In this document: positions 18,443 through 26,199 of the stretch, piece after piece
Position numbering within the stretch: position 1 is the stretch's first letter
Layout: each line of letters begins with the position of its first letter
Source: Flavihumibacter sp965649495
GTDB taxonomy: Bacteria; Bacteroidota; Bacteroidia; Chitinophagales; Chitinophagaceae
NCBI GenBank assembly: GCA_965649495.1
Contig: CBFGLD010000001.1
Location: 1 to 64,000 of the forward strand
Length of the DNA: 64,000 nt
Reading direction: 5' to 3'
Program-made: the position numbers and the translations under genes
Notes under the pieces: generated by a model
What the model was told of the DNA's origin: nothing
The model's database searches: none
What the model saw: only the letters and a program-made list of their open reading frames with translations

Positions 18443-20524
18443 ATGAATACGATAAAAAGAATATACGCTGCGTTATTTTTGCTAACCTTGATGGTTAGCT
18501 GCAGTAAGCAAAGCTTTGATGATACGGGCTTTGCAGAACAGGCGGCAGCGCCTTCCAACCTGTCGGCACTCTTTGACATAACACAAGACAATACCGGTTT
18601 GGTCACCATCACTCCCAACGGGGAAGGGGTAGCATACTACCAGGTTTACCTGGGAGACGGCAATACTGCCCCGGTAAAAGTACTTCCGGGGAAAAACACC
18701 CGGCATACCTATACCGAAGGCAGTTACGATGTCAGGATACTGGGAGTTGGCATCAATGGTCTGACCACAGAAAGCACCCAAACCTTAACTGTTTCATTCA
18801 AGGCGCCCACTGACCTGGAAGTAACGGCTGTTGTAGATCCGGCCAACCCGTTCCAGGTAAACCTGTCTGCCAAGGCAAATTATGAAACCCTCTTCAAGGT
18901 ATATTTTGGTGAAGACGAAGACGAAGAACCCGTATCCTTCCTGGAGGATGAAACCATCAGCCATATTTATGCAACAGTTGGCACTTATACCATACGGGTA
19001 GTGGCCTTAAGCGGCGGGGTCGCTACAACGGAGTCAGAAAAAAGTATTACCATAGAAAATCCACTGCTGCTGCCATTGGATTTTGAGGGCCCGTCAGGAA
19101 GTTATCCTTTCATCAATTTTGACGGAGGAGAAGTTACCATAATTGACAACCCCCAGGCCAACGGAATCAATACTTCCGCACAGGTTGGAAAGATGGTGAA
19201 GAATGCCGGCCAGCCGTGGGGTGGAAGTGTAATCAGCCTGGGCAGCCCCATAGACTTCACCGCCGGCAAAATCTTCCGGATGAAGGTTTTCTCACCGCGG
19301 GCGGGAGCAAAGGTTTTGCTGAAAACGGAGAACATCAGTGATGGTAGTATCAGTTTTGAAAAGGAAGTAACCACCAGTATCGCCAATGGATGGGAAGACC
19401 TCACCTTTGATTTCACTGCCATCAACACCGCTAATAGTTACCAGAAGATCGTGCTGATCTTTGAATTGGGAACAGTAGGTGACGGATCTGCAAATTATAC
19501 TTTCCTGTTTGATGATATCCGGCTCACCAATAACCTTCCCGGTGAAAAACAGCAAATCAATTTGCCGGTAAGTTTTGATGATGAAGCGGTCAATTATACC
19601 GTTACCGATTTCGGGAACAACAGCACTATAGATGGTGTAGATCCAACCAACAGTGCCAATAAGGTAAAGATCACCACCAAACCATCGGGTGCGGAAACAT
19701 GGGCAGGCACCACCATTGGTACAGCAAAAGGTTTTGCTTCAGTGATTCCGGTTACTGCCACCAGTTCCAGGATGAGTGTCAGGGTATATTCCCCCGCAGC
19801 GGACATACCGGTATTATTAAAGATTGAAGATCACCGTGACGCATCGATATCAGTTGAAACCGTCAGCCGGACAACGGTAGCGAACGCATGGGAAACAATC
19901 GTATTTGATTTTAAGAATCATGCATCCGGAACACCGGCATTTAATATCGCCGCAGCATACGATAAAGCATCCATCTTTTTTGACTTTGGAAGTCCGGGTA
20001 CCGGAAAGGTATTTTACTGGGATGATGTACAGGTTGTAAGTGAGGGCGGTACATTATTGGGATTACCGCTGGATTTTGAATCATCCTCATTGACTTACGC
20101 GTTCAACGACTTCGATGGAGGAGCTGTAACGGTTATCAGCAATCCTGAAAAATCCGGCATTAATACTTCTGCTACTGTTGGAAGGATGATTAAAAATCCG
20201 GGGCAGCCATGGGGCGGAAGTTGGATAGCGTTAAGCAATGCCATCGATTTCTCGGTAAAGAAAACAGTTAAAGTAAAGGTTTTTTCACCGAGGGCAGGTG
20301 CAAAATTATTGCTGAAGGTAGAAAACCAGCCAGACGGTAATATCAATTTTGAAAAAGAGGTTGCTACTACCAAGGCAGGTGAATGGGAAGAGCTGACATT
20401 TGATTTCAGCGCCATAAACACGGCAAACGAGTATCATAAGATCGTCCTCATTTTTGATCTTGGCACAGCAGGAGACGGCAGTGCCAACTTCACCTATCTC
20501 TTTGATGACATTACACTTAATTAA
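18443..20524 (+). CDS. Surface glycan-binding lipoprotein with PKD-like domains and three tandem jelly-roll modules
   Basis: A 693-residue lipoprotein (lipobox ending at Cys20, LMVSC). Two PKD/Ig-like domains (about 37-120 and 121-205) are followed by three carbohydrate-binding-like modules at about 208-362, 373-533 and 540-693. Modules one and three are near copies: both have GINTSA.VG, GQPWGGS, KVFSPRAGAK, LTFDF.AINTAN and an LFDDI end. The middle one is diverged (WAGTTIG, VFDFKN, FYWDDVQ). It has no glycosidase motif. Its position between susD and the GH16 gene suggests the SGBP role: holding beta-glucan at the cell surface for the SusCD complex. The function is inferred from context and architecture. 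Confidence 0.8.
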   Translation: MNTIKRIYAALFLLTLMVSCSKQSFDDTGFAEQAAAPSNLSALFDITQDNTGLVTITPNGEGVAYYQVYLGDGNTAPVKVLPGKNTRHTYTEGSYDVRILGVGINGLTTESTQTLTVSFKAPTDLEVTAVVDPANPFQVNLSAKANYETLFKVYFGEDEDEEPVSFLEDETISHIYATVGTYTIRVVALSGGVATTESEKSITIENPLLLPLDFEGPSGSYPFINFDGGEVTIIDNPQANGINTSAQVGKMVKNAGQPWGGSVISLGSPIDFTAGKIFRMKVFSPRAGAKVLLKTENISDGSISFEKEVTTSIANGWEDLTFDFTAINTANSYQKIVLIFELGTVGDGSANYTFLFDDIRLTNNLPGEKQQINLPVSFDDEAVNYTVTDFGNNSTIDGVDPTNSANKVKITTKPSGAETWAGTTIGTAKGFASVIPVTATSSRMSVRVYSPAADIPVLLKIEDHRDASISVETVSRTTVANAWETIVFDFKNHASGTPAFNIAAAYDKASIFFDFGSPGTGKVFYWDDVQVVSEGGTLLGLPLDFESSSLTYAFNDFDGGAVTVISNPEKSGINTSATVGRMIKNPGQPWGGSWIALSNAIDFSVKKTVKVKVFSPRAGAKLLLKVENQPDGNINFEKEVATTKAGEWEELTFDFSAINTANEYHKIVLIFDLGTAGDGSANFTYLFDDITLN

Positions 20525-20540
20525 ATTCAAACAATCAGTC

Positions 20541-21446
20541 ATGCGAAATAAAATCCTTTCTCTTTTCATCCTGGTGCTATCCATGCAAGCGCTGTTGCAA
20601 AGCTGCCAGAAAACTGAATATGAATTTGGTGACATAAAAAACCCGGAATCGCTCACACTGGATATTATTATTGCAGGTACGGATGTGAGTAATCCCGATG
20701 GCAATGGAACGGGGCTCGTGAATATTATATCCACTGCAAGCAATGCCCTGACCTATCAGATTGATTTCGGTGATGGGGTAGTAAAGATGGTGCCTTCCGG
20801 AAAAACAGAATATAAATATGGTATTCCCGGCACCAATGAATACACCATTACGGTAAATGCCATCGGTACTGCGGGAGTGGTATCAACCCTAAGCAAAAAG
20901 ATCAGGGTGAATGTTATTTTTGAAATTCCTACAGCAATTCTGGAGGCATTGACCAACAATGACAGCAAGACCTGGGTGACCGACAACGAAGCGAGCGGCC
21001 ATATCGGGGTGGGGCCTGCTGATAATTTTGAACCCATCTGGTACCAGGCGGCGCCCAATGAAAAAGCAAGCGTTGGATGCCTTTACGATGATGAGATCCG
21101 ATTTACCAAAGACGCGAATAACCGGGTATATATGGAACTTGATAATAAGGGACAGAGCTTTGTTCAAGGGGCATCGGTAGGTTATTACGGCTTCAGTGGT
21201 CCCGAGGCCTGTTATGACCTGAACACAGCCGGGTCAAAGCCACTCATATTTTCGGACGCATCATCCGGATCATCAACTTCCAATTCCACCGGCATACAAT
21301 TCATCGTGCCGGGAGACGGTATTATCAATTTTGCAACGGGCAGCAATAGCTATGAGATCCTTAGCATTACGGAAAGCACGATGCACCTGCGTAGCATTGG
21401 TGTGGATGGAAATGCATGGTATCAGAAATTAAAGGTAAAATCTTAA
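20541..21446 (+). CDS. PKD-domain surface lipoprotein, probable second glycan-binding protein
   Basis: A 301-residue lipoprotein (lipobox LLQSC, Cys22). A PKD domain (about 35-125; YQIDFGDGVVKMVPSG, YGIPGTNEYTITVNA) is followed by a beta-rich C-terminal domain (about 130-300) that starts SKTWVTDNEASGHIGVGP and ends in NAWYQKLKVKS, a lipocalin-like pattern. The start is ATG at 20541, 16 bp after the previous stop; the frame is open further upstream, inside the preceding gene, but with no better start. No catalytic motif is seen. The 3' end nearly touches the GH16 gene, so the two are co-translated. Probably a glycan-binding partner of the GH16 enzyme. Confidence 0.75.
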   Translation: MRNKILSLFILVLSMQALLQSCQKTEYEFGDIKNPESLTLDIIIAGTDVSNPDGNGTGLVNIISTASNALTYQIDFGDGVVKMVPSGKTEYKYGIPGTNEYTITVNAIGTAGVVSTLSKKIRVNVIFEIPTAILEALTNNDSKTWVTDNEASGHIGVGPADNFEPIWYQAAPNEKASVGCLYDDEIRFTKDANNRVYMELDNKGQSFVQGASVGYYGFSGPEACYDLNTAGSKPLIFSDASSGSSTSNSTGIQFIVPGDGIINFATGSNSYEILSITESTMHLRSIGVDGNAWYQKLKVKS

Positions 21447-21448
21447 CA

Positions 21449-22504
21449 ATGCAAATACATATGAGCATAACAATTCCAATCATGTGTTTTCTTGCGATAC
21501 TAAGCTGCAAGAAATCGGATAGTGTGGAACCGGTAAATACTGCACCCACGCAACTGGTCATCCAATCCACCGTTTCCACGGACGGAAGTGGCAAGGTGGA
21601 CTTTAAAGCAACAGCAAAAAATGCCACTACCTACCAGTATGACATGGGTGATGGGAAAAGCCTGGTAACCCCCACCGGCAATGTTTCTCATACCTACACC
21701 AAAGCAGGAACCAATACGTTTGTGGTAACGGTGAAAGCAAGTAATGCGAGCGGGCAAAATACCTCGAAATCCATTCAGGTTTCGGTAAGTGTTGATGGTA
21801 CCGGCGACCCGAAACTGGTGTGGTCCGATGAATTTAACACCAATGGTGCACCCGATGCATCAAAATGGGGCTACGACATTGGCCGCGGTGATAATGGATG
21901 GGGAAATGCAGAGTTGCAGTATTATACCAACCGGCCGGAAAATGTAGTGGTTCAGGATGGCAAACTGAAGATAACGGCAAAAAAAGAAAACTATAGCGGC
22001 GCAGCGTACACATCAGCCAGGTTGCTGACTAAGGGAAAATATGAAATGAAGTATGGCCGCGTAGAAATCAGTGCCAAAATGCCGGAAGGAGTTGGCACCT
22101 GGCCAGCCCTCTGGATGCTGGGAAGTAATATTGATGCAGTAAGCTGGCCCGCTTGCGGCGAGATTGATATTATGGAACACCTTGGACGTGATCTGAATAA
22201 GATCTATGCAACCTTGCACTATCCAGGAAGATCAGGTGGCAATGCAAATGGAAACACCAGAACTATTGCTGATGCCACCACCGCCTTCCATAAATACACG
22301 CTGGTATGGTCGGCCAGCATAATCCAGATGTATGTGGATGACCAATTGATCCACAGTGTGAATAACAGTTCTGCGATTCCCTTTAATCATAATTTCTTCT
22401 TCCTGGTCAATTTAGCCATTGGGGGTAATTTTGCGGGAGCTGTTGACCCTGCCTTTACCAATGCGACTTTTGAGGTTGATTATATCAGGGTATACCAGGA
22501 CTAA
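21449..22504 (+). CDS. GH16 family endo-beta-glucanase (laminarinase-type) lipoprotein with PKD domain
   Basis: A 351-residue lipoprotein (lipobox LAILSC, Cys20) with an N-terminal PKD domain (about 35-115) and a GH16 catalytic domain (about 122-351). The catalytic motif GEIDIMEH gives nucleophile Glu238, Asp240 and acid/base Glu243. Other family marks are LVWSDEF, YYTNRPENV, WPALWMLG and the C-terminal FEVDYIRVYQD. GH16 enzymes of this type cleave beta-1,3 or mixed beta-1,3/1,4 glucans by retention. The ATG at 21449 starts 2 bp after the previous stop; an in-frame ATG at 21416 overlaps that gene and would bury the signal peptide. It is the last gene of the locus, before a strong terminator. 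Confidence 0.93.
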   Translation: MQIHMSITIPIMCFLAILSCKKSDSVEPVNTAPTQLVIQSTVSTDGSGKVDFKATAKNATTYQYDMGDGKSLVTPTGNVSHTYTKAGTNTFVVTVKASNASGQNTSKSIQVSVSVDGTGDPKLVWSDEFNTNGAPDASKWGYDIGRGDNGWGNAELQYYTNRPENVVVQDGKLKITAKKENYSGAAYTSARLLTKGKYEMKYGRVEISAKMPEGVGTWPALWMLGSNIDAVSWPACGEIDIMEHLGRDLNKIYATLHYPGRSGGNANGNTRTIADATTAFHKYTLVWSASIIQMYVDDQLIHSVNNSSAIPFNHNFFFLVNLAIGGNFAGAVDPAFTNATFEVDYIRVYQD

Positions 22505-22540
22505 AGAGCAATCAGTTTGGGCACCGAAGTTGAAGGAACA

Positions 22541-22578
22541 AACGCCTTTGAAGCGCAGCCATGCTTCAAAGGCGTTTT
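22541..22578 (+). terminator. Rho-independent terminator after the GH16 locus
   Basis: A perfect 14-bp inverted repeat, AACGCCTTTGAAGC (22541-22554) and its complement at 22563-22576, with an 8-nt loop and a TTTT end. It lies 37 bp after the GH16 stop and closes the five-gene operon. Confidence 0.85.
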
Positions 22579-22612
22579 AGCGAACCAAATATTTTTTCTC
22601 CAACAGATGGTT

Positions 22613-22620
22613 TATCTTTA
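22613..22620 (+). promoter_or_regulatory. Predicted TAnnTTTG-type -7 box
   Basis: TATCTTTA matches the Bacteroidota -7 consensus except for the last base. It stands 17 bp before the ATG at 22638 and downstream of the GH16 terminator, so the next gene probably has its own promoter. Confidence 0.4.
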
Positions 22621-22637
22621 TATCACACCCCAAAGCC

Positions 22638-24041
22638 ATGTGCAAGTTCCTGTTTACGATGATAGCATGCTGCCTGGTGCTATTATGCCAACCGGCTTAC
22701 AGCCAGGAGCGAAAGCTGGAAATCAAACGCTTTGAATACAGTTGGACCCATCCTCCCGGTACTGCCAGGGCTATTATACTTCAGGAAGCAGCTTACCAAA
22801 AACAAGTAGCAGCATTTTTAGCGAAAGCACTCGCAGCGCATTATAATGTTGAGGTTAGCACCCCGGAATTAAGTGTTAAAAAGTTGAATGCTTTTGCATT
22901 GGCACCCAGGTTCAGGACAGAACTGAAAGAGCTTCAGTCCGGAACCCTGTACGCTTTTGTTCAATTCTTTGAACAGTTTGCGGTACAGTCGGGATTTAAT
23001 GATGGCAATCCTGAGCTTTTCAGTAAGATGGAGGTGAAATGCCGGGTACTGGACGGGGCCGATGGATCTGTAATACTTAACCGCGATATAACGTTTTCCC
23101 TGCTGCGTGAACGGGCCCCGGCAGGACAGGTTTTACTGGAACAAATGTGCTCCACCCCCGAAGCATATGTGAGCGCATTTGACAGTATGACTGCCCGCAT
23201 GCTGGATACCTCGGATATAGCATCCCGTGATTTGATCGTTCCAGCTGCATGCGTATTTACCGGAAAATGGCTTCCCGATTCATCGCTGGCGCAACTGGAA
23301 TTTGTCAGCAGCCGGACCAGTATCCGGCATATGGGAGAACCGCCTTTCAGCCTGTACCCTACGCAGCACCGCTTCATTAAAACAAAAGAGCGGCGAAACC
23401 GGGGAGGCAATATTGCTTCCGGTGCGGTAAGCCTGGTAACGGGTGTGGGGTTCAACAAGTCGAAATCAGCCGACTATGAAGCCGTATTTCCCTTTGCGGA
23501 AGCAGGTGATAGCTTTCAATGTGTGATCCATTACCGGGAAAGAGTAACCGCTGAACGAAGTATTGAAACTACCAGGGACAGTGATGGATCAAAATGGCGG
23601 AGTGTAGATGCTGTCAGCGATTATGGGTACGCAGAGCGCAATGTTAATCGGGAGGAGTACCAGTATATCGTCCTGAAAGCCGACACACTGGCCAGGTTCA
23701 CCCTGGAGTACACCCCATTTCCGCGGGAACACCTGCAATATTCGCAATATTGGAACGGGACAGATACTGCAACCAGGGGACCACTGCCACAAAAATGGAA
23801 TAACCATTCGGAAGATGTTAGTCTCACAGTTTGGGGCAAGCTAAGAGATATACCATTCCGAATGCAGACCTCTTCAGAGTTACAGGTAAAACACTTTTAC
23901 ATGGAAGAGCAACTGGTATTGGTGATGGTGGGAAAAGATTTCCCGGTACGTGCGCTGCAATACCGCTCACTGACTCCCGAACAACTGAAAGCATTTACCA
24001 TGCTGGCTTCCCTGCCATATAGTTATTTCCAGGGTAATTAA
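22638..24041 (+). CDS. Uncharacterised secreted protein
   Basis: A 467-residue protein of no family I recognise. It begins with a signal peptide (about 1-23, CLVLLCQPAYSQ) and has no further clear membrane helix. Residues about 30-190 look alpha/beta (YSWTHPPGTARAIILQEAAYQKQ); the rest is beta-rich with many aromatic residues. It lies alone between the GH16 terminator and the lipoate ligase gene, with its own predicted promoter. Its stop overlaps the convergent lplA stop by 4 bp. A periplasmic or outer-membrane location is inferred; function unknown. Confidence 0.75.
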   Translation: MCKFLFTMIACCLVLLCQPAYSQERKLEIKRFEYSWTHPPGTARAIILQEAAYQKQVAAFLAKALAAHYNVEVSTPELSVKKLNAFALAPRFRTELKELQSGTLYAFVQFFEQFAVQSGFNDGNPELFSKMEVKCRVLDGADGSVILNRDITFSLLRERAPAGQVLLEQMCSTPEAYVSAFDSMTARMLDTSDIASRDLIVPAACVFTGKWLPDSSLAQLEFVSSRTSIRHMGEPPFSLYPTQHRFIKTKERRNRGGNIASGAVSLVTGVGFNKSKSADYEAVFPFAEAGDSFQCVIHYRERVTAERSIETTRDSDGSKWRSVDAVSDYGYAERNVNREEYQYIVLKADTLARFTLEYTPFPREHLQYSQYWNGTDTATRGPLPQKWNNHSEDVSLTVWGKLRDIPFRMQTSSELQVKHFYMEEQLVLVMVGKDFPVRALQYRSLTPEQLKAFTMLASLPYSYFQGN

Positions 24042-25018
24042 AACATGGCAGCCAGCAGGTCGTCCGTTGTCATGTTTCTGAAATAAGTTCCAATTTCAAA
24101 TGATGACAACTGTTTACGGATAATCGTCTCTTCATGTTCCGTATTTTCCAACGCACGCTCAATATCGGTGATGTCTTTTTCATTAAAGAAATCCCCAAAT
24201 ATCTTCACTTTCCGGATAATGCCTTTCTCTACGTCCAGGTTCATTTCCAGGGTACCGCCCTGTGTCCGGATTGCTTTTTTAAAACTGTAATCCGGGCTAT
24301 GTCCAAAATTCCATTCGCGCGTAATATATTTTTCGTTCCTGATCTTTGCGATCTGCTGCAGGTCGTTTTGGGTGAACTCGTAGAGGCGCGCATCGGGATG
24401 AGAATGAAGTACATGATCTAATATGCGCTGCCGGAATGCTTCCAGCGTAATAGGGATCGGGAGATGATCGGAAATATTGGTAACGCGTTTTGGTATGGAT
24501 TTCACGGCTTTATCCGTATACTTTACCGGGTTGATACGAAGGGCTTCGCTGACGTTTTTCATTTCAGAAGCAAAGAGCAGGGTACCGTGATGCAGAATTT
24601 TGTTCTTATAGATATGTTCGGCATTACCTGAAATCTTTTTCCCATCGATTGTAATATCATTACGCCCTTCAAACCTGGCGTCCACACCCAGCGATTGAAG
24701 CACTTCCAGGATGGGCCGGGTGAATTTTTCAAAGTCCATTAGAGAGTCGGTCTCACCAGATTGTGTAAACGAAAAATTCAGGTTCCCCATATCGTGGTAA
24801 ACGGCCCCACCACCGGAAAGCCTTCGAACCACATGAATACCCTTTTCCTTTACGTACTCAAGATTGATCTCAGCCAGCGTGTTTTGATGCCGTCCTACAA
24901 TAATGGCGTTGTCGTTTTGCCAGAGCATGAAACAATCTTCCCCTACGTGCTTGAAAATGTATTCGTCAGTGGCAATATTAAAATATGGATCAGTAGCGCG
25001 ATGGTTGATGCATAACAT
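24038..25018 (-). CDS. lplA: Lipoate--protein ligase LplA
   Basis: A 326-residue cytoplasmic enzyme that activates free lipoate with ATP and attaches it to lipoyl domains of 2-oxoacid dehydrogenases and GcvH. Motifs: VVRRLSGGGAVYHDMGNLNF (about 64-83) and DGKKISGNAEHIYKNKILHHG (about 125-145) form the lipoyl-AMP pocket; the C-terminal accessory domain (about 240-326) includes WNFGHSPDYSFKKAIRTQGG. The length is as in other LplA proteins. The gene is divergent from the DinB-like gene with only 30 bp between starts; its -7 box is 4 bp before the ATG. Confidence 0.93.
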   Translation of the reverse strand: MLCINHRATDPYFNIATDEYIFKHVGEDCFMLWQNDNAIIVGRHQNTLAEINLEYVKEKGIHVVRRLSGGGAVYHDMGNLNFSFTQSGETDSLMDFEKFTRPILEVLQSLGVDARFEGRNDITIDGKKISGNAEHIYKNKILHHGTLLFASEMKNVSEALRINPVKYTDKAVKSIPKRVTNISDHLPIPITLEAFRQRILDHVLHSHPDARLYEFTQNDLQQIAKIRNEKYITREWNFGHSPDYSFKKAIRTQGGTLEMNLDVEKGIIRKVKIFGDFFNEKDITDIERALENTEHEETIIRKQLSSFEIGTYFRNMTTDDLLAAMF

Positions 25019-25022
25019 GTAT

Positions 25023-25030
25023 CAAAATTA
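25023..25030 (-). promoter_or_regulatory. lplA -7 box, apparently leaderless
   Basis: On the minus strand the sequence reads TAATTTTG, a perfect TAnnTTTG box, ending 4 nt before the lplA ATG at 25018. Transcription would start at or next to the start codon. Confidence 0.5.
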
Positions 25031-25036
25031 TGGAAC

Positions 25037-25044
25037 TATCTTTA
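25037..25044 (+). promoter_or_regulatory. DinB-gene -7 box, apparently leaderless
   Basis: TATCTTTA (TAnnTTTR) ends 4 nt before the ATG at 25049, the same spacing as the opposing lplA box. The two boxes are 6 bp apart on opposite strands, so the two promoters must overlap. Confidence 0.4.
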
Positions 25045-25048
25045 CCGT

Positions 25049-25567
25049 ATGGAAAACAAAACACTGCCAGAATATTGGCTTCGTGGTCCGGTGGAAGGCA
25101 TCGTTCCGCTGCTTCAACCGGTTGCACATGCATTATTGCAGGCACAGGATGAGATCAATGAAATGATGCAGGACTTTCCGGATACGAAGTTGTGGCAGGA
25201 TGTAGCAGGTAAAGCCAGTGTGGGATTTCACCTCATGCATATTGCGGGAGTGCAGGACCGGTTATTAAGTTATGCGAAGGCACAGCAATTATCAGAACTG
25301 CAAATGACCTACCTGCGATCTGAAGGCAAGGAAACGCCTGGAACGGATAAAAGCCATTTACTGGACGTCCTTAACAGGCAATTTGATGCTACCCTACAGA
25401 CCCTTGGCAGGTTCGGCACCGAGGAAATGACAGCATTCCGGGGTGTTGGCAGGAAGAGCTTACCCTCCACGGTGTTGGGATTGTTGTTTCACCTGGCCGA
25501 GCATACCATGCGGCATACGGGGCAGTTATTGGTTACGCAAGCGGTACTCCGGCAGGAAATAATTTAA
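25049..25567 (+). CDS. DinB family protein
   Basis: A 172-residue four-helix-bundle protein of the DinB/YfiT superfamily. The metal-binding histidines are visible: GFHLMHIAGVQDR (His61/His64) and FHLAEHTMRHTGQL (His148, His152, His156). Family members are metal-dependent thiol transferases or unknown enzymes; the substrate cannot be read from sequence. It is monocistronic: divergent from lplA, and its stop overlaps the convergent lipoprotein stop by 4 bp (25564-25567). Confidence 0.85.
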   Translation: MENKTLPEYWLRGPVEGIVPLLQPVAHALLQAQDEINEMMQDFPDTKLWQDVAGKASVGFHLMHIAGVQDRLLSYAKAQQLSELQMTYLRSEGKETPGTDKSHLLDVLNRQFDATLQTLGRFGTEEMTAFRGVGRKSLPSTVLGLLFHLAEHTMRHTGQLLVTQAVLRQEII

Positions 25568-25995
25568 CGAAATAAGTCCCGGAAATTTGATTTGACAGAC
25601 TCCCATTTCCGGTCGGCTTTACGGAGCGTACTATCCAGACTTTGCCTGGTTTTATCCCAGGTAGTTTCCGAACTGCTTTTCACCTCGTCCAGGTTTTTCT
25701 CCAGTTCCCTTTTGTTTTCTTCCAGTTCTTCCCCCGCCTCCCTGCTCTTTTGGGTGCCATCTTTTTTTAGCGCTTCGATACGGGCATCCAGCTCTTTAAT
25801 GCGAACATTGATCTCTTCTTCCGCTTTGGCTTTTTGGATTTCCAGGTAACTGGCAGCAGAATCGGCTTTCATCTCCAGGCCTTCCCGGATCTGATCAAAG
25901 CCTTCTTCGATCTTCTGGTCTGCCGTGTCTTTGGTGGAAGTTTCACTACAGGCAACTAAGGCAAATAAAGAAAAGAACAGGAACAGGTATTTCAT
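25564..25995 (-). CDS. Small coiled-coil lipoprotein
   Basis: A 143-residue lipoprotein: MKYLFLFFSLFALVACSETS gives a lipobox ending at Cys16. After it come heptad-rich charged helices (about 28-125; GFDQIREGLEMKADS, AKAEEEINVRIKELDARIEALKKD, EELEENKRELEKNLDEVK). No enzyme motif. The start is ATG at 25995; an ATG at 26004 adds three residues, and longer readings back to 26112 run into the inverted repeat and are rejected. Coiled-coil lipoproteins of this kind are common in Bacteroidota; a structural envelope role is only a guess. Confidence 0.8.
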   Translation of the reverse strand: MKYLFLFFSLFALVACSETSTKDTADQKIEEGFDQIREGLEMKADSAASYLEIQKAKAEEEINVRIKELDARIEALKKDGTQKSREAGEELEENKRELEKNLDEVKSSSETTWDKTRQSLDSTLRKADRKWESVKSNFRDLFR

Positions 25996-26098
25996 GTTGA
26001 ACATTTTGAGTTGTAGCGGTTCAAAAAATGTACCACTGTGTGGACTATTCCATAACCGGAAATTGTTTGGCCGGGAATGCAAACTTAGTATTTTCATA

Positions 26099-26179
26099 GG
26101 TGTCTGACACATGTTCGGGGGACGTCCGGATATATGTCAGCAACTCGTTCGGACGTCCCCCGAACATGTGTCAGACACC
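26099..26179. repeat. 30-bp perfect inverted repeat (REPIN-like element)
   Basis: Arms 26099-26128 and 26150-26179 are perfect reverse complements over 30 bp, with a 21-nt spacer. Each arm also contains two short palindromes, GTGTCTGACAC (or its complement) and GGACGTCC, so each arm can fold on its own. That layout is typical of paired REP sequences (REPINs) mobilised by RAYT transposases. It lies between the divergent coiled-coil lipoprotein and helicase genes and ends 20 bp before the helicase ATG. I saw no second copy and no RAYT gene in this window. Confidence 0.8.
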
Positions 26180-26199
26180 GAAAAAGACACCAAAAAAGC

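Noticed and set aside
25996..26112. N-terminal extension of the coiled-coil lipoprotein
   Set aside because: The added residues come from the inverted repeat and would bury the lipoprotein signal peptide.
26134..26199. N-terminal extension of the helicase
   Set aside because: The extra 22 residues are translated from the REPIN-like repeat and are not expected in the family.
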